Shown here: one piece after another, positions 42,199 through 51,803 of the stretch
Layout: every line of letters begins with the position of its first letter
How positions within the stretch are numbered: the stretch's first letter is position 1
Origin: Desulfitibacter alkalitolerans DSM 16504
Lineage (GTDB): Bacteria > Bacillota > DSM-16504 > Desulfitibacterales > Desulfitibacteraceae
Reading direction: 5' to 3'
DNA: 64,000 nt
Assembly: GCF_000620305.1 (NCBI RefSeq)
Contig: NZ_KK211102.1
Span: 332,504 to 396,503 of the forward strand
The notes under the pieces: model-generated
The model's input: the letters and a program-made list of their open reading frames with translations, nothing else
Told to the model about the DNA's origin: nothing
Databases searched by the model: none
Translations under genes and position numbers: made by a program

Positions 42199-44826
42199 AT
42201 GAAAATACAATTTGATAGCAACCAGGAATATCAGCTTAAGGCTATTGGGGCTATTATAGACATCTTTGACGGCCAGCCTCTAGCAGGTGGAGAATATGAA
42301 ATTAAACTGCCAACAGACTTAGATAGCTTGTTCCAAACAGAACTGGGAGTTGGCAACAGGTTATTAATAGATGAAGATAAAATCAAAGAAAACGTTAAAA
42401 AGGTACAGAAGCATAACCAGCTGCCGGTTAATGATGACTTTCATGGAATGAATTTTTCAATAGAAATGGAAACAGGAACCGGAAAAACATACGTTTATCT
42501 GCGAACCGTATATGAACTAAACATCCGCTACGGATTTACAAAATTTATAATTGTAGTTCCTAGCGTAGCTATCAGAGAAGGAGTCTTAAAAAATTTAGAA
42601 ATTACCCAGGAACACTTTAAAAACCTCTACGGCAATATTCCCGTAGACTACTGGGTTTATGACTCAAAAAAGGTCTCAAACCTGCGCCACTTTTCAGCCA
42701 GTAACCAGGTGCAGATTTTGATAATTAACATTGACTCCTTCAATAAAAAGGCAAACAACGTCATATATAATGAACAGGATAAACTTTCAGGTCACAAACC
42801 AATTGATTTTATCCAAACCACTAATCCTATAGTTATAGTGGATGAGCCGCAAAACATGGAAAGTGAAAAGGCAAAAGAGGCTATAGAAAACCTAAATCCC
42901 CTATGCACATTGCGTTATTCAGCAACCCATAGAAACTTATATAATTTGCTCTATCGTTTAGATCCGGTCAAAGCATATGACATGCGCCTTGTAAAACAGA
43001 TTGAAGTAGATTCAGTCTTAAATGAAGAAAACTTCAACAAGGCTTACATCAGTCTAGACAGCATTAAGCCGACTAAAACCAAGATAAGTGCCAAGGTAAC
43101 AATCCATGCAGACAAACCATCAGGTCCCGCCCCAAAGACAGTAGAAATAAAAGCAGGGGATGACCTGTATTCTAAGTCAAATAACAGGACTACCTACAAA
43201 GATGGCTATGTAGTATCAGAAATTAATGCTGGTGAGTGCTATGTTAGCTTTGTAAACGGTACAGTTGTAAACCTGGGGCAGACAATAGGCGGCATGACAG
43301 AAGATATCATGAAAGTTCAAATTAGAGAAACAATCAAAGAACACTTGGAAAAAGAACTGCAGGTACAAGACAAGGGCATTAAAGTTTTATCACTCTTTTT
43401 TATAGATAAAGTTGCAAACTACCGCTACTACGAGAAGGGCAAACGCAAGCACGGCAAAATTGCCCGCTGGTTTATAGAAGCATACAATGAATTAACTGAA
43501 CATCCTAGATACAAAGGACTCATCCCCTATTTGGCAGAGCAGGTTCATGATGGGTATTTTTCTGCTGATCGTAAAGGAATAGAAAAAGACACAAGTGGTA
43601 ATACCAAGGCCGATGATGATACCTATAACTTGATAATGAAAAACAAGGAGCAGCTCCTATCACATCAAGAACCAGTGCGTTTTATCTTTAGCCATTCAGC
43701 ACTTAGAGAAGGCTGGGACAACCCCAATGTGTTTCAAATATGCACCTTAAATGAAACCAAATCAGAGCTCAAAAAGAGACAAGAAATAGGCAGGGGCCTT
43801 CGTCTTCCAGTTGACCAGACTGGTAATAGGGTCTTTGATGAGAACATTAACAGGCTGACTGTAATAGCCAACGAAAGCTATGAGGAATTTGCACTAAAGC
43901 TGCAGCAGGAGATTACAGAAGAATGTGGAGTAGACTTTGGCGGCAGAATTAAAAACAAAAGAGAACGTAAGAAGCTAGGTTTTAAGAAAGAAATTCTCCT
44001 TGACGAAAACTTTAAAGCCCTATGGGAGCGCATCAAACATAAGACTCGTTATGCAATTTACTTTGACACCAGTGACTTGATAAGAAAATGTGCAGGTGCC
44101 ATTAAAGATATGCCGCCAGTTACCAGCCCCAAGATAAGAACCCAGAAGGTCAAGCTAGGCCTTAGCACGACAGGTGTGGATACCACAATTTCCAGGATCT
44201 CAGAGGCCACAGTTCAGTTAGAGATCAGCAGCATTCCAGATGTGGTAAGCTACATGCAAAGAGAAACTGAACTTACCCGTAGTACATTGACTGACATTTT
44301 ACTAGCTTCGGAAAGATTAGCTGATATAAGAGTTAATCCACAGCAGTTTATGGATATGGCAGTAAAAGAAATCAAGCGGGAACTTCATAACCTTATGATA
44401 AACGGCATTAAATATGAAAAAATAGCGGGCCAGGAATATGAAATGATGTTGTTTGAGGAAAAAGAAATAGAAAGCTACCTCAGCAATATAGTTCCAGTAA
44501 ACAATTCCATCTATGACCATGTGGTAGTAGACTCAGATGTGGAAAGAAAATTTGCCGAAATATTAGACGAAAGAGAAGATATCAAGCTATTTATCAAACT
44601 GCCGGCCTGGTTTGTGGTAGAAACTCCAATTGGTACTTACAACCCTGACTGGGCAATTGTGAAGGAAGAGGATAAAAAGCTGTATCTGATAAGAGAAACC
44701 AAATCCACCCTAGACCTGGATAAGCTTCACCTCTCAGAGGCACAAAAAATCAAATGCAGCAAGAAGCATTTTGAGGTTTTTAATGATGTGGATTATAAAG
44801 TTGTGACCAGTGCTAGTGAGGTGTAA
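42199..44826 (+). CDS. res: Type III restriction endonuclease (Res)
   Basis: An 875-residue superfamily 2 helicase-nuclease. ATG 42199 has GAGGTG 6 bases upstream. Walker A is METGTGKTYVYLRTVYEL near 85, Walker B VIVDEPQNMES near 215, and the helicase end shows RQEIGRGLRLPVDQ near 530. The C-terminal PD-(D/E)xK nuclease is visible as TYNPDWAIV...RETKST near 815-840. All key residues are present, so the system looks intact. Confidence 0.93.
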   Translation: MKIQFDSNQEYQLKAIGAIIDIFDGQPLAGGEYEIKLPTDLDSLFQTELGVGNRLLIDEDKIKENVKKVQKHNQLPVNDDFHGMNFSIEMETGTGKTYVYLRTVYELNIRYGFTKFIIVVPSVAIREGVLKNLEITQEHFKNLYGNIPVDYWVYDSKKVSNLRHFSASNQVQILIINIDSFNKKANNVIYNEQDKLSGHKPIDFIQTTNPIVIVDEPQNMESEKAKEAIENLNPLCTLRYSATHRNLYNLLYRLDPVKAYDMRLVKQIEVDSVLNEENFNKAYISLDSIKPTKTKISAKVTIHADKPSGPAPKTVEIKAGDDLYSKSNNRTTYKDGYVVSEINAGECYVSFVNGTVVNLGQTIGGMTEDIMKVQIRETIKEHLEKELQVQDKGIKVLSLFFIDKVANYRYYEKGKRKHGKIARWFIEAYNELTEHPRYKGLIPYLAEQVHDGYFSADRKGIEKDTSGNTKADDDTYNLIMKNKEQLLSHQEPVRFIFSHSALREGWDNPNVFQICTLNETKSELKKRQEIGRGLRLPVDQTGNRVFDENINRLTVIANESYEEFALKLQQEITEECGVDFGGRIKNKRERKKLGFKKEILLDENFKALWERIKHKTRYAIYFDTSDLIRKCAGAIKDMPPVTSPKIRTQKVKLGLSTTGVDTTISRISEATVQLEISSIPDVVSYMQRETELTRSTLTDILLASERLADIRVNPQQFMDMAVKEIKRELHNLMINGIKYEKIAGQEYEMMLFEEKEIESYLSNIVPVNNSIYDHVVVDSDVERKFAEILDEREDIKLFIKLPAWFVVETPIGTYNPDWAIVKEEDKKLYLIRETKSTLDLDKLHLSEAQKIKCSKKHFEVFNDVDYKVVTSASEV

Positions 44827-44892
44827 ATTTTGAAAAGAAATATTAATTTTCGTCGATTATTACAAATAAATGCATAAAATATATCTAAAGAA

Positions 44893-44939
44893 TGTACAAT
44901 ACTACGGCACTTACCCGTTTAGTGCCGTAGTATTGTACA
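44893..44939. repeat. Perfect 19-bp inverted repeat
   Basis: TGTACAATACTACGGCACT (44893-44911) and its exact reverse complement (44921-44939), with a 9-base loop. No T-run follows on the plus strand, so a simple terminator is not evident. It could be a REP/MITE-like hairpin or a recombination footprint behind res. Confidence 0.8.
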
Positions 44940-45060
44940 ATGGCAACAGTCCTTGCCGTAAAAAGATTAAGCAACATGTTATTTCGTTTATCCATCAGCT
45001 GGACCTTGGTAGTAATGAGGACACCCAACTGATATAATATGGGTATGCTCCTTTTTATAT

Positions 45061-45324
45061 GTGAAAATTAGAATAATTCATGAATTTATTGGAGGTGTTG
45101 TATTCGTAAAAAAATATAATTTTACTATTCTTATAGAAAAAGATGAAGATGATGTATATGTGGCATCTGTGCCAGGCTTAAAAGGTTGTTATACACAAGC
45201 TAGATCTGTGGAGGAATTGCTTCCAAGGATAAAGGAAGCGATAGAGCTTTGTCTTGAAGTAGAAAAAGAGGAGTATACCCAAAACAAATTTATTGGGGTA
45301 CAGCAGGTAGAGGTTACATTATGA
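45061..45324 (+). CDS. hicB: HicB-like antitoxin with damaged start
   Basis: The frame encodes KKYNFTILIEKDEDDVYVASVPGLKGCYTQ..., a clear HicB partial RNase-H fold (antitoxin of HicAB). A strong GGAGG (45091-45095) is placed for a start at 45106, but that codon is GTA, where ATG is expected. The only normal in-frame start is GTG 45061, which lacks a ribosome binding site. Expression is therefore doubtful. The partner toxin downstream is broken. Confidence 0.7.
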   Translation: MKIRIIHEFIGGVVFVKKYNFTILIEKDEDDVYVASVPGLKGCYTQARSVEELLPRIKEAIELCLEVEKEEYTQNKFIGVQQVEVTL

Positions 45325-45401
45325 GTAAGTTGACTATTATTATAAATTTTTTTATCAAAGTCTTTATTCTTGAAATATTTACTATATTGGTATATGATTA
45401 A
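45321..45401 (+). pseudogene. hicA toxin remnant
   Basis: An ATG overlaps the hicB stop (ATGA) and encodes MSKL, the usual start of HicA (MSKLPILSG...). After about five codons the sequence becomes AT-rich and unrelated and ends after 26 codons. I read this as a truncated or deleted toxin gene. Confidence 0.5.
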
Positions 45402-45498
45402 TTTATGGCAAAAAAACTTCTAACAGAGGAGGGTCGTTACTCGCTGATTGTTAGTTGAACTATCCAGGAGCATAGCGCGGTTTAGATTTCACCTTTAA

Positions 45499-45612
45499 AG
45501 GAGAAAGAATTTAAGTAGCGGTTTGCTGTTGGATAATAATACAATTGTTGGAAGGACATTTAAAGAGTATATTAACTGGTTGAATGCAAGTCCAACATCA
45601 TGTGCTGAATAG
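45499..45612 (+). pseudogene. Possible 3' coding remnant
   Basis: An open frame without a start, 37 codons long, ends SGLLLDNNTIVGRTFKEYINW and about 12 more residues before TAG. It looks like the C-terminus of a lost protein but I cannot name it. It overlaps the terminator stem below. Confidence 0.3.
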
Positions 45613-45638
45613 GCATGTTGATGTTGGGCTATTTTTTT
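45590..45638 (+). terminator. Terminator before the formate dehydrogenase operon
   Basis: An 11-bp stem (45590-45600 with 45619-45629; GTCCAACATCA / TGATGTTGGGC with one G-T pair) is followed by ATTTTTTTAA. It isolates the downstream operon from readthrough. Confidence 0.8.
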
Positions 45639-45713
45639 AATTAGGTTTACAATTTAATAAGCGCAGTGACAATAAGTTTAGTTAGTCTGACGAAAAGGGA
45701 GAGATCAAATGCT

Positions 45714-46193
45714 ATGTGCAAACAAAATACTGAACTGAAGGTTAAAGATATTCTGAATTGTTATCAAGGCAAAGAGAGGGAGATTATTCCCATTCTGCAG
45801 CAGATTCAGGAAGAACTAGGTTATTTATCTGAAGAGGCTATGCTGGCAACAGCCAGGTTTGTCAGGGTGCCGGAAAGCAAAATCTATGCTACTGCCACCT
45901 TCTACGCTCAATTCCGGTTTAAACCGGTTGGGCGGAACCATGTGGCGGTATGCCGGGGAACCGCATGCCATGTTCGGGGGGCTGAGCGAATCTTAGATAT
46001 CCTGGAACGGCAGTTGGGCATTAAAGAGGGGGAAACCTCCCAGGACTTGGAATACACTCTGGAAGCGGTAGCTTGTATCGGGTGCTGTGCCTTAGCTCCT
46101 GCTATTACCATTAATAACCAAGAGGTTCATGGTCAGTTAACCCCTAAAAAAGTGGCAGAGTTATTCCCTGCCGCTGCAAAGGGGGGCAATTAA
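45714..46193 (+). CDS. NuoE-like [2Fe-2S] subunit of NAD-linked formate dehydrogenase
   Basis: A 159-residue thioredoxin-fold ferredoxin subunit. The four cluster ligands are Cys80 and Cys85 (CRGTAC) and Cys121 and Cys125 (CIGCC). ATG 45714 is preferred (AAAGGGAGAG upstream) over a GTG at 45666. NuoE-type subunits pass electrons between the flavin subunit and the rest of the complex in NAD-dependent formate dehydrogenases and electron-bifurcating hydrogenases. The next gene starts 1 base after its stop. Confidence 0.9.
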   Translation: MCKQNTELKVKDILNCYQGKEREIIPILQQIQEELGYLSEEAMLATARFVRVPESKIYATATFYAQFRFKPVGRNHVAVCRGTACHVRGAERILDILERQLGIKEGETSQDLEYTLEAVACIGCCALAPAITINNQEVHGQLTPKKVAELFPAAAKGGN

Positions 46194-46194
46194 A

Positions 46195-47982
46195 TTGAGT
46201 ATGAAAACGGTTTTAATCAGCCAGGGGACCTGCTGTAAATCAGCTGGTGCCGATAGGGTTCTTGCTGCTATGGAGAGGGAGTTAAGTGAGGTCGGGTTGG
46301 AGGCTATTGTGAAAACCCCAGGTTGTCATGGTTTTAGTGAAATAGATCCAGTGGTGGTTATTGAGCCCGATGGAATTTTATACGCCAAGGTAAAGGCAGA
46401 AGATGTGCCAAAAATTGTTCAATCCCTTATGGACGAAAATCGGTTGGCGAAAGGACTGTACTACCGTGACCCTGTCACCAATGAAGGGATTCCTTATGCG
46501 CAAGATATTCCCTTCTTTAATAAACAGCAGCGTACCATCCTAAAAAACTGTGGTGTGCTGGATCCCCGGGATATCAATGATTACATGGAGGCCGGGGGTT
46601 ATCGTGCTGTTCGCAAGGCCCTTCTGGAAATGACTCCAGCTCAGGTGGTGGCTGAGGTGAAGCGCTCTGGGCTGCGTGGCCTGGGAGGTGCCGGATTTCC
46701 AACTGGGAAAAAATGGGAAATGTGTGCTGCTGCCCATGGTGAGATTAAGTATGTGATATGCAATGCAGATGAGGGAGATCCTGGCTCTTTTCAGGACCGT
46801 TCGATACTGGAGGGTGACCCCCATGCAGTGTTGGAGGGGTTGATTTTAGCCGGTTATGCTGTGGGGGCGCAGGAGAGCTATCTCTATGTGAGAGCCGAGT
46901 ATCCTCTGGCTATCAAAAACTTACAGATTGCCATTGATCAAGCCAAAGAAAAAGGCTTTATCGGTGATGATATTTTAGGAAGCGGCTTTAAGTTTGACAT
47001 CAAAATCTTTCAAGGTGCCGGGGCATTCGTGTGCGGCGAGGAAACTGCCCTTATTCAGTCACTGGAAGGCAAGCGGGGGATGCCTTATCCCAGACCGCCT
47101 TATCCAGTGATTGCCGGGCTTCATGGCAAACCCACCTTGATTGATAATGTAAAGACACTGGCTAGTGTTCGCTGGATTATTAACAAAGGGGCTGACTGGC
47201 TGGCTTCCAGGGGTACGGAAACCAGCAAGGGTACAGCTGTTTTTTCAATTACCGGAAAAGTGGCTAATTGCGGCCTGGTGGAAGTACCCATGGGTATTAC
47301 CATGAGGGAAATAGTTTTTGAAATTGGAGGAGGGGTTCCAGGAGGCAAGAAATTTAAAGCAGTGCAAACAGGAGGTCCGTCCGGCGGGTGTTTGCCTGGG
47401 GCATTGCTTGATACAGCCATTGATTTTGATACTTTACGTGCTGCTGGTTCCATGATGGGTTCCGGGGGCATGGTAGTAATGGACGAAGATACCTGTATGG
47501 TAGACACTGCCAGGTATTTCCTGGATTTTAGCTTAAAGGAGTCCTGTGGTCAGTGTGTCCCCTGCCGCCTGGGCACCATGCAAATGCATGAGATATTAAC
47601 TCGGATTACCCAGGGTGAGGGGAAAATGTCTGATCTGGATTTGCTGATGGAATTGAGTGAGGGGGTAGCTAAGGGCTCCCTTTGTGGCCTGGGCAAAACT
47701 GCTCCAAACCCAGTGGAGACTACCCTGCGTTATTTCCGGGATGAATATGAGGCCCATATTAATGAGCGGCGTTGCCCTTCCCGCAGTTGTAAGGCACTTA
47801 TTTCTTATAATATTAATGCTGAAAAATGTAAAGGTTGTTCTATTTGCCTCAAGGCCTGTCCGGTAGATGCCATCACTGGGGCCAAAAAGGAAATTCATAT
47901 AATTGACGGAAGCAAATGTACTAAATGTGGAATATGCCTTGACGTCTGCCCGGATGCTTTTGGGGCTGTGGAGTGCTTCTAA
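46195..47982 (+). CDS. NuoF-like NAD(H)/FMN subunit of formate dehydrogenase
   Basis: A 595-residue flavoprotein. The N-terminal 100 residues form a second thioredoxin-like [2Fe-2S] domain (GTCCKSAGAD, PGCHG). The FMN/NAD site is GLRGLGGAGFPTGKKW near 155-170. SCGQCVPCRLGT near 450 holds a [4Fe-4S] cluster. Two ferredoxin-type clusters close the protein (CKGCSICLKACP and CTKCGICLDVCP). This layout matches HydB/NuoF-like subunits of soluble multimeric formate dehydrogenases. Start TTG 46195 (GGGGGG 8 bases upstream) or ATG 46201. Confidence 0.9.
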   Translation: MSMKTVLISQGTCCKSAGADRVLAAMERELSEVGLEAIVKTPGCHGFSEIDPVVVIEPDGILYAKVKAEDVPKIVQSLMDENRLAKGLYYRDPVTNEGIPYAQDIPFFNKQQRTILKNCGVLDPRDINDYMEAGGYRAVRKALLEMTPAQVVAEVKRSGLRGLGGAGFPTGKKWEMCAAAHGEIKYVICNADEGDPGSFQDRSILEGDPHAVLEGLILAGYAVGAQESYLYVRAEYPLAIKNLQIAIDQAKEKGFIGDDILGSGFKFDIKIFQGAGAFVCGEETALIQSLEGKRGMPYPRPPYPVIAGLHGKPTLIDNVKTLASVRWIINKGADWLASRGTETSKGTAVFSITGKVANCGLVEVPMGITMREIVFEIGGGVPGGKKFKAVQTGGPSGGCLPGALLDTAIDFDTLRAAGSMMGSGGMVVMDEDTCMVDTARYFLDFSLKESCGQCVPCRLGTMQMHEILTRITQGEGKMSDLDLLMELSEGVAKGSLCGLGKTAPNPVETTLRYFRDEYEAHINERRCPSRSCKALISYNINAEKCKGCSICLKACPVDAITGAKKEIHIIDGSKCTKCGICLDVCPDAFGAVECF

Positions 47983-48000
47983 TAACTAATTGTAACTACA

Positions 48001-48130
48001 AAGGAGTCAGAGGCCAGGATCCAGGATCCAGGATGAAGGAACTAAGATTTATTAGCTTAATTCTGACTACTGAATACTTGACAATAGATAATGCTGAACA
48101 GCTATTTTGAACTCAGGAGGTCAAAAAAAT
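48001..48130. other. Leader of fdhA with short tandem repeat
   Basis: A 148-base gap within the operon. It contains CCAGGAT repeated three times around 48015-48034 and the fdhA ribosome binding site AGGAGG (48115-48120). No hairpin or gene is evident. Confidence 0.4.
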
Positions 48131-50974
48131 ATGGAAACGATAAAACTTATCATAGACGGGTTGGAGATTAGCGCTCAAAAAGGCAGAACTGTTCTCCAGA
48201 CCGCTTTGGAAAACGGGATTTACATTCCCCATCTTTGCCATCATGAAGACTTGAAACCGGCGGGAATTTGCCGGGTTTGTCTAGTTGAAGTCAACGGTCA
48301 GATGCTGGTTTCCTGCCACACTCCGGTGGAAGAGGGAATGGTGGTTGTAACAGGCAGCCCTGCAGTGGAAAAGGTACGACGGGTGGCAGTGGAGCTTTTA
48401 GTGGCTGATCACCATGCCAATTGCCTTGCTTGTGGCAAAAATAATGACTGCAAGCTGCAGGAAGTTACCAACTTTGTAGCGGTTGACCCAGGCTGCCTGA
48501 AAGAATTAAAAGCCCTGGAGCTGGAACCGCTGGATGATACCCATCCTTTTATCGTCAAGGATCATAATAAGTGTGTCCTATGTGGCATTTGTGTACGCAC
48601 CTGTTATGAGATTCAAGGGGCAGGGGCCATTAATTTTGCCTTTCGTGGTTATGCCACTAAGATTAGTACCTTTGGTGACAAACCTCTTAAAGAATCATCC
48701 TGCGAGTCCTGCGGCGAATGTATGGCACGCTGTCCGGTGGGGGCATTGCTTCCCAAAAACGGGGCTAAACCAACTTATGAGGTCAAGACCGTTTGCGGCT
48801 ATTGCGGCTGCGGCTGCGGGATATATCTCGGTGTGCGCGGAGGTGCAGTTGTGGATGCAAGGGGAGACTCAGCAAGTCCGGTCAATCAGGGCAACCTTTG
48901 TGTTAAAGGTCGTTTTGGCTATGAGTTTATCAATCATCCGGATCGCTTGACTGCACCACTGATTAAACGCAGCGGCCGCTTTGAAGAAGCCTCCTGGGAT
49001 GAGGCACTTGACCTGGTGGCAAGTAAGTTTCGGGAGATACAGGAAAAATACGGGCAGGAAGCCCTGGGCGGTTTAAGCTCGGCCCGAACCACAAATGAAG
49101 CCAATTATCTTTTCCAAAAGCTGCTGCGCTCTCTAGGAACTAATAGCGTTGACCATTGTGCCCGCCTCTGACACGCCTCTACGGTGGTCGGTCTGGCCAC
49201 TACCACAGGCAGCGGGGCAATGACAAATCCAATAAGCGATATTGAAGGCTGCAGCGTCATTATGCTGGTGGGTTCTAATCCCACGGCAAATCATCCTATT
49301 GTGGGCTACCGCATCAGGCGAGCAGTGAAAAAGGGGGCCAAACTAATTGTTGTTGATCCGCGTCGCATTCCCCTTGCCGAAATAGCTGATGTTCATTTGC
49401 AGATTAAACCCGGAACAGATGTTGCTCTCCTTAATGGGTTGATGCATGTGATATTGCAGGAAGGCCTTGAAGATAAAGACTATATTGCCAGACGGACAAA
49501 TAGTTTTGAAAATATGAAGGATTTTATCATGACCAGATATCCCCTGGCAGATGTTGCTGAGATAACCGGGGTAGCTGAAAGGGATATTGTTCGTGCCGCC
49601 CGTATTTATGCCACTGCTTCTAGTGCCGCTATTTTTTACTGCATGGGAGTGACCCAGCACACCTGCGGCACAGAGAATGTCCTTGCGGTGACTAATCTTG
49701 CCCTGGTGACTGGCAATATTGGCAAGCCTAATGCAGGTGTAAACCCCCTGCGAGGTCAGAACAATGTTCAGGGAGCATGTGATATGGGCTGCTTGCCCCA
49801 TGTTCTGCCCGGCTATCAGCCATTGCATAGCGATGGTATGACTTACTGGCAGCGTCTCAGGGGTAAAGAAGCAAAGGGAGAGGCAAACCTGGTTACAGCC
49901 CTTGAGTTTGATTTTGAAGGCAAGAGTCCTCGCACGGTGCCGGCTGATAAAGTCAGTGATGTTATACGGGAGAAGTTTTCCAGGGCCTGGGGAGTTGAGC
50001 TATCTGAAATTCCGGGACGTACTATCAACGATATGTTTCATCCTAACCCCAGCAGGTGGTGCCGCGGCATGTATATAATGGGGGAAAACCCAATGGTTTC
50101 TTCTCCTGACAGGCAGCATGTGCAAAAAGCCTTGGAATCCTTGGATTTCCTTGTAGTGCAGGATATTTTCCTGACTGAAACTGCCCAACTGGCGGATGTG
50201 GTCTTGCCGGCGGCCTCTTTTGCCGAGCAGGACGGTACGTTTATTAATACTGAACGGCGGGTCCAGCGAGTACGCCGCGCTATAAAACCGGTGGGTCAAA
50301 GCAAGGTTGACTGGGAAATAATCCAAAACCTGGCTGAAAAGCTTAATCTGCCCTGGAAACATCAATCGCCTCAAGAAATTTGGGATGAAGTGCGGCAGCT
50401 CACCCCTCACTATTTTGGAGGCATGAGTTACCAACGCCTAGATGAACAGGGCCTGCAATGGCCTTGCCCTAATGAAGAGCATCCCGGTACTCCTATTATG
50501 CACAGGAGATCCTGGTGCGGTGAAGAAGATAGATTTGCCAGGGGCATTGGCCAGTTTTCCACGGTAGATTACCGCCATTTTGCCATGGAGAGACCTGATG
50601 AGAATTATCCATTTACTTTGACTACGGTGCGTAAACTTTATCATTATCATACCAGAAGCATGACGGGAAGAGTTCAAGGCTTGAACGAGATTTTGGGCGA
50701 AGAGCGGATGAGTATTAATCCCCAGGATGCAGAGAGATTGGGAGTCTGTACCGGTGACATGGTTAGGATCACTTCACCCCGGGGTTCAATTACCACGCGG
50801 GTAGAGACTACCAGGGAGGTGCCTGTGGGAGTGGTCAGCATGAGCTTCCATTTTGCCGAATCGGCAGCTAATGTTTTGACTAGCCCTGCAGTATGCAGTA
50901 TGTCTGTGGCTTCCGCTCTCAAGGGTTGCGCAGTGCGCATCGAAAAAATCGAACAGGTGGGTGAAGTAGTATGA
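48131..50974 (+). CDS. fdhA: Formate dehydrogenase catalytic subunit, selenocysteine-containing
   Basis: A 947-residue molybdo/tungsto-enzyme oxidising formate or reducing CO2. The N-terminus is NuoG-like: [2Fe-2S] (CRVCLVEVNG), a His-ligated cluster region and two [4Fe-4S] clusters (CVLCGICVRTC, CESCGECMARCP). The catalytic domain starts with CGYCGCGCGIYLG. The in-frame TGA at 49169-49171 encodes selenocysteine, residue 347, in the active-site context CARL-U-HASTVVGL, where other enzymes have U/C and His. Reading continues in frame to 50974. A SECIS hairpin follows the UGA. The ATG at 48131 has AGGAGG 10 bases upstream. Confidence 0.95.
49169..49204 (+). promoter_or_regulatory. SECIS element for UGA recoding
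   Basis: The stem GTGGTC (49184-49189) pairs with GGCCAC (49195-49200) around the apical loop GGTCT, 12 bases after the UGA. Distance and loop sequence match bacterial formate dehydrogenase SECIS elements that recruit SelB. Confidence 0.88.
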
Positions 50975-51540
50975 GAGAAAAGCAAGCAGAAGATTATTGC
51001 TGGCTGGTTGGCCCCGAACCGGCAGCCCAGGTTGCACATCCTGAAAAGGAAATGGCCCTGGTAGACGGTGAAATGGTGCCTGCAGAGGAAGCACTAACCG
51101 AGATTGCCCTAAAAGTCATCCAGGCTAAAAAGCCGGTGCTGGTTGTACCGGCACGTATTATCCTTTTCTCCTGGGAAGAAGATGCACCGGCAAAGGCCAG
51201 AGCTCTGAGGGAATTAGCTGAAGCAATGGGAGCCGAGATCCGCCCGATTTTTGATGTGCGACCTCAATATCCCATAGCAAGAACTGCAGTAGAAATTAAT
51301 CCTTTTCATGGCGATTTGGTTATTGCCCATGAGAATTATGATGTTGTTGTTTTTTATGGCGTGGAGTGCCTTTATGCGGATGTGGCTCTGAAAATTATAT
51401 CACAGGGCACTAAATGCTATACCATTGCTCTTTGTGGTAAGATAGGCCATGTTGATGCATCAATAACTCTGCGTGATACGGGGATAGAGAGAGTGAAAAA
51501 ATTGACAGAAATAATCCGTACTATGCGCCAGGGAGATTAA
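50971..51540 (+). CDS. CdhB-like (CODH/ACS epsilon family, PF02552-type) subunit in the fdh operon
   Basis: A 189-residue protein overlapping the fdhA stop (ATGA). It resembles the CO dehydrogenase epsilon/beta-family fold (DHS-like nucleotide-binding), with KKPVLVVPARIIL near 50, RPQYPIARTAVEINP near 95, and DVALKIISQGTKCYTIALCG near 130-150. No CODH gene is present in the window. It is clearly paralogous to 61313-61894: about 54 of the 88 C-terminal positions are identical. Translational coupling suggests that it is a stoichiometric partner of FdhA. Biochemical role unknown. Confidence 0.75.
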   Translation: MREKQAEDYCWLVGPEPAAQVAHPEKEMALVDGEMVPAEEALTEIALKVIQAKKPVLVVPARIILFSWEEDAPAKARALRELAEAMGAEIRPIFDVRPQYPIARTAVEINPFHGDLVIAHENYDVVVFYGVECLYADVALKIISQGTKCYTIALCGKIGHVDASITLRDTGIERVKKLTEIIRTMRQGD

Positions 51541-51559
51541 ATGGAGAAGCATAATCGAA

Positions 51560-51596
51560 AAAGCAGGGGGTTTTCCCCTGCTTTCTTGCTTTTTTT
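51560..51596 (+). terminator. Terminator of the formate dehydrogenase operon
   Basis: A perfect 10-bp stem (AAAGCAGGGG / CCCCTGCTTT, 51560-51569 and 51575-51584) with a 5-base loop, then CTTGCTTTTTTTC. Strong rho-independent terminator. Confidence 0.92.
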
Positions 51597-51633
51597 CAAC
51601 AAATAAATATCAACTAAAAAATATTTTTAATGG

Positions 51634-51674
51634 TGAAATTGCAATTGCATTTTCAATCACTGCTATAGTATAAT
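51634..51674 (+). promoter_or_regulatory. Promoter and palindrome of the acc operon
   Basis: -35 TTGCAT (51645-51650), an 18-base spacer and -10 TATAAT (51669-51674). A 22-bp near-palindrome (TGAAATTGCAATTGCATTTTCA, 51634-51655) covers the -35 box and could be the operator of a fatty-acid regulator. No FapR consensus is evident. The leader to accB is about 120 bases and contains ACTAATTAGT. Confidence 0.7.
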
Positions 51675-51803
51675 GTCAAGTACTAGCACCAAGTAATAAA
51701 ACCAGTTAGCATAATTTATAGGCAGAGCCTTATTTTTCAGGGCATACAGAGTTTTACAATTGACTAATTAGTGAATATTAGTAAATACAAGGAGGCTTCT
51801 ATC

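Noticed and set aside
48131-49171. fdhA as a gene broken by a stop codon
   Set aside because: The TGA is at the active-site selenocysteine position, the frame continues unbroken, and a SECIS hairpin follows.
51675-51803. FapR-type operator in the acc leader
   Set aside because: GTACTAGCACCAAGTA and ACTAATTAGT resemble parts of FapR sites but do not match the full 17-bp inverted repeat.
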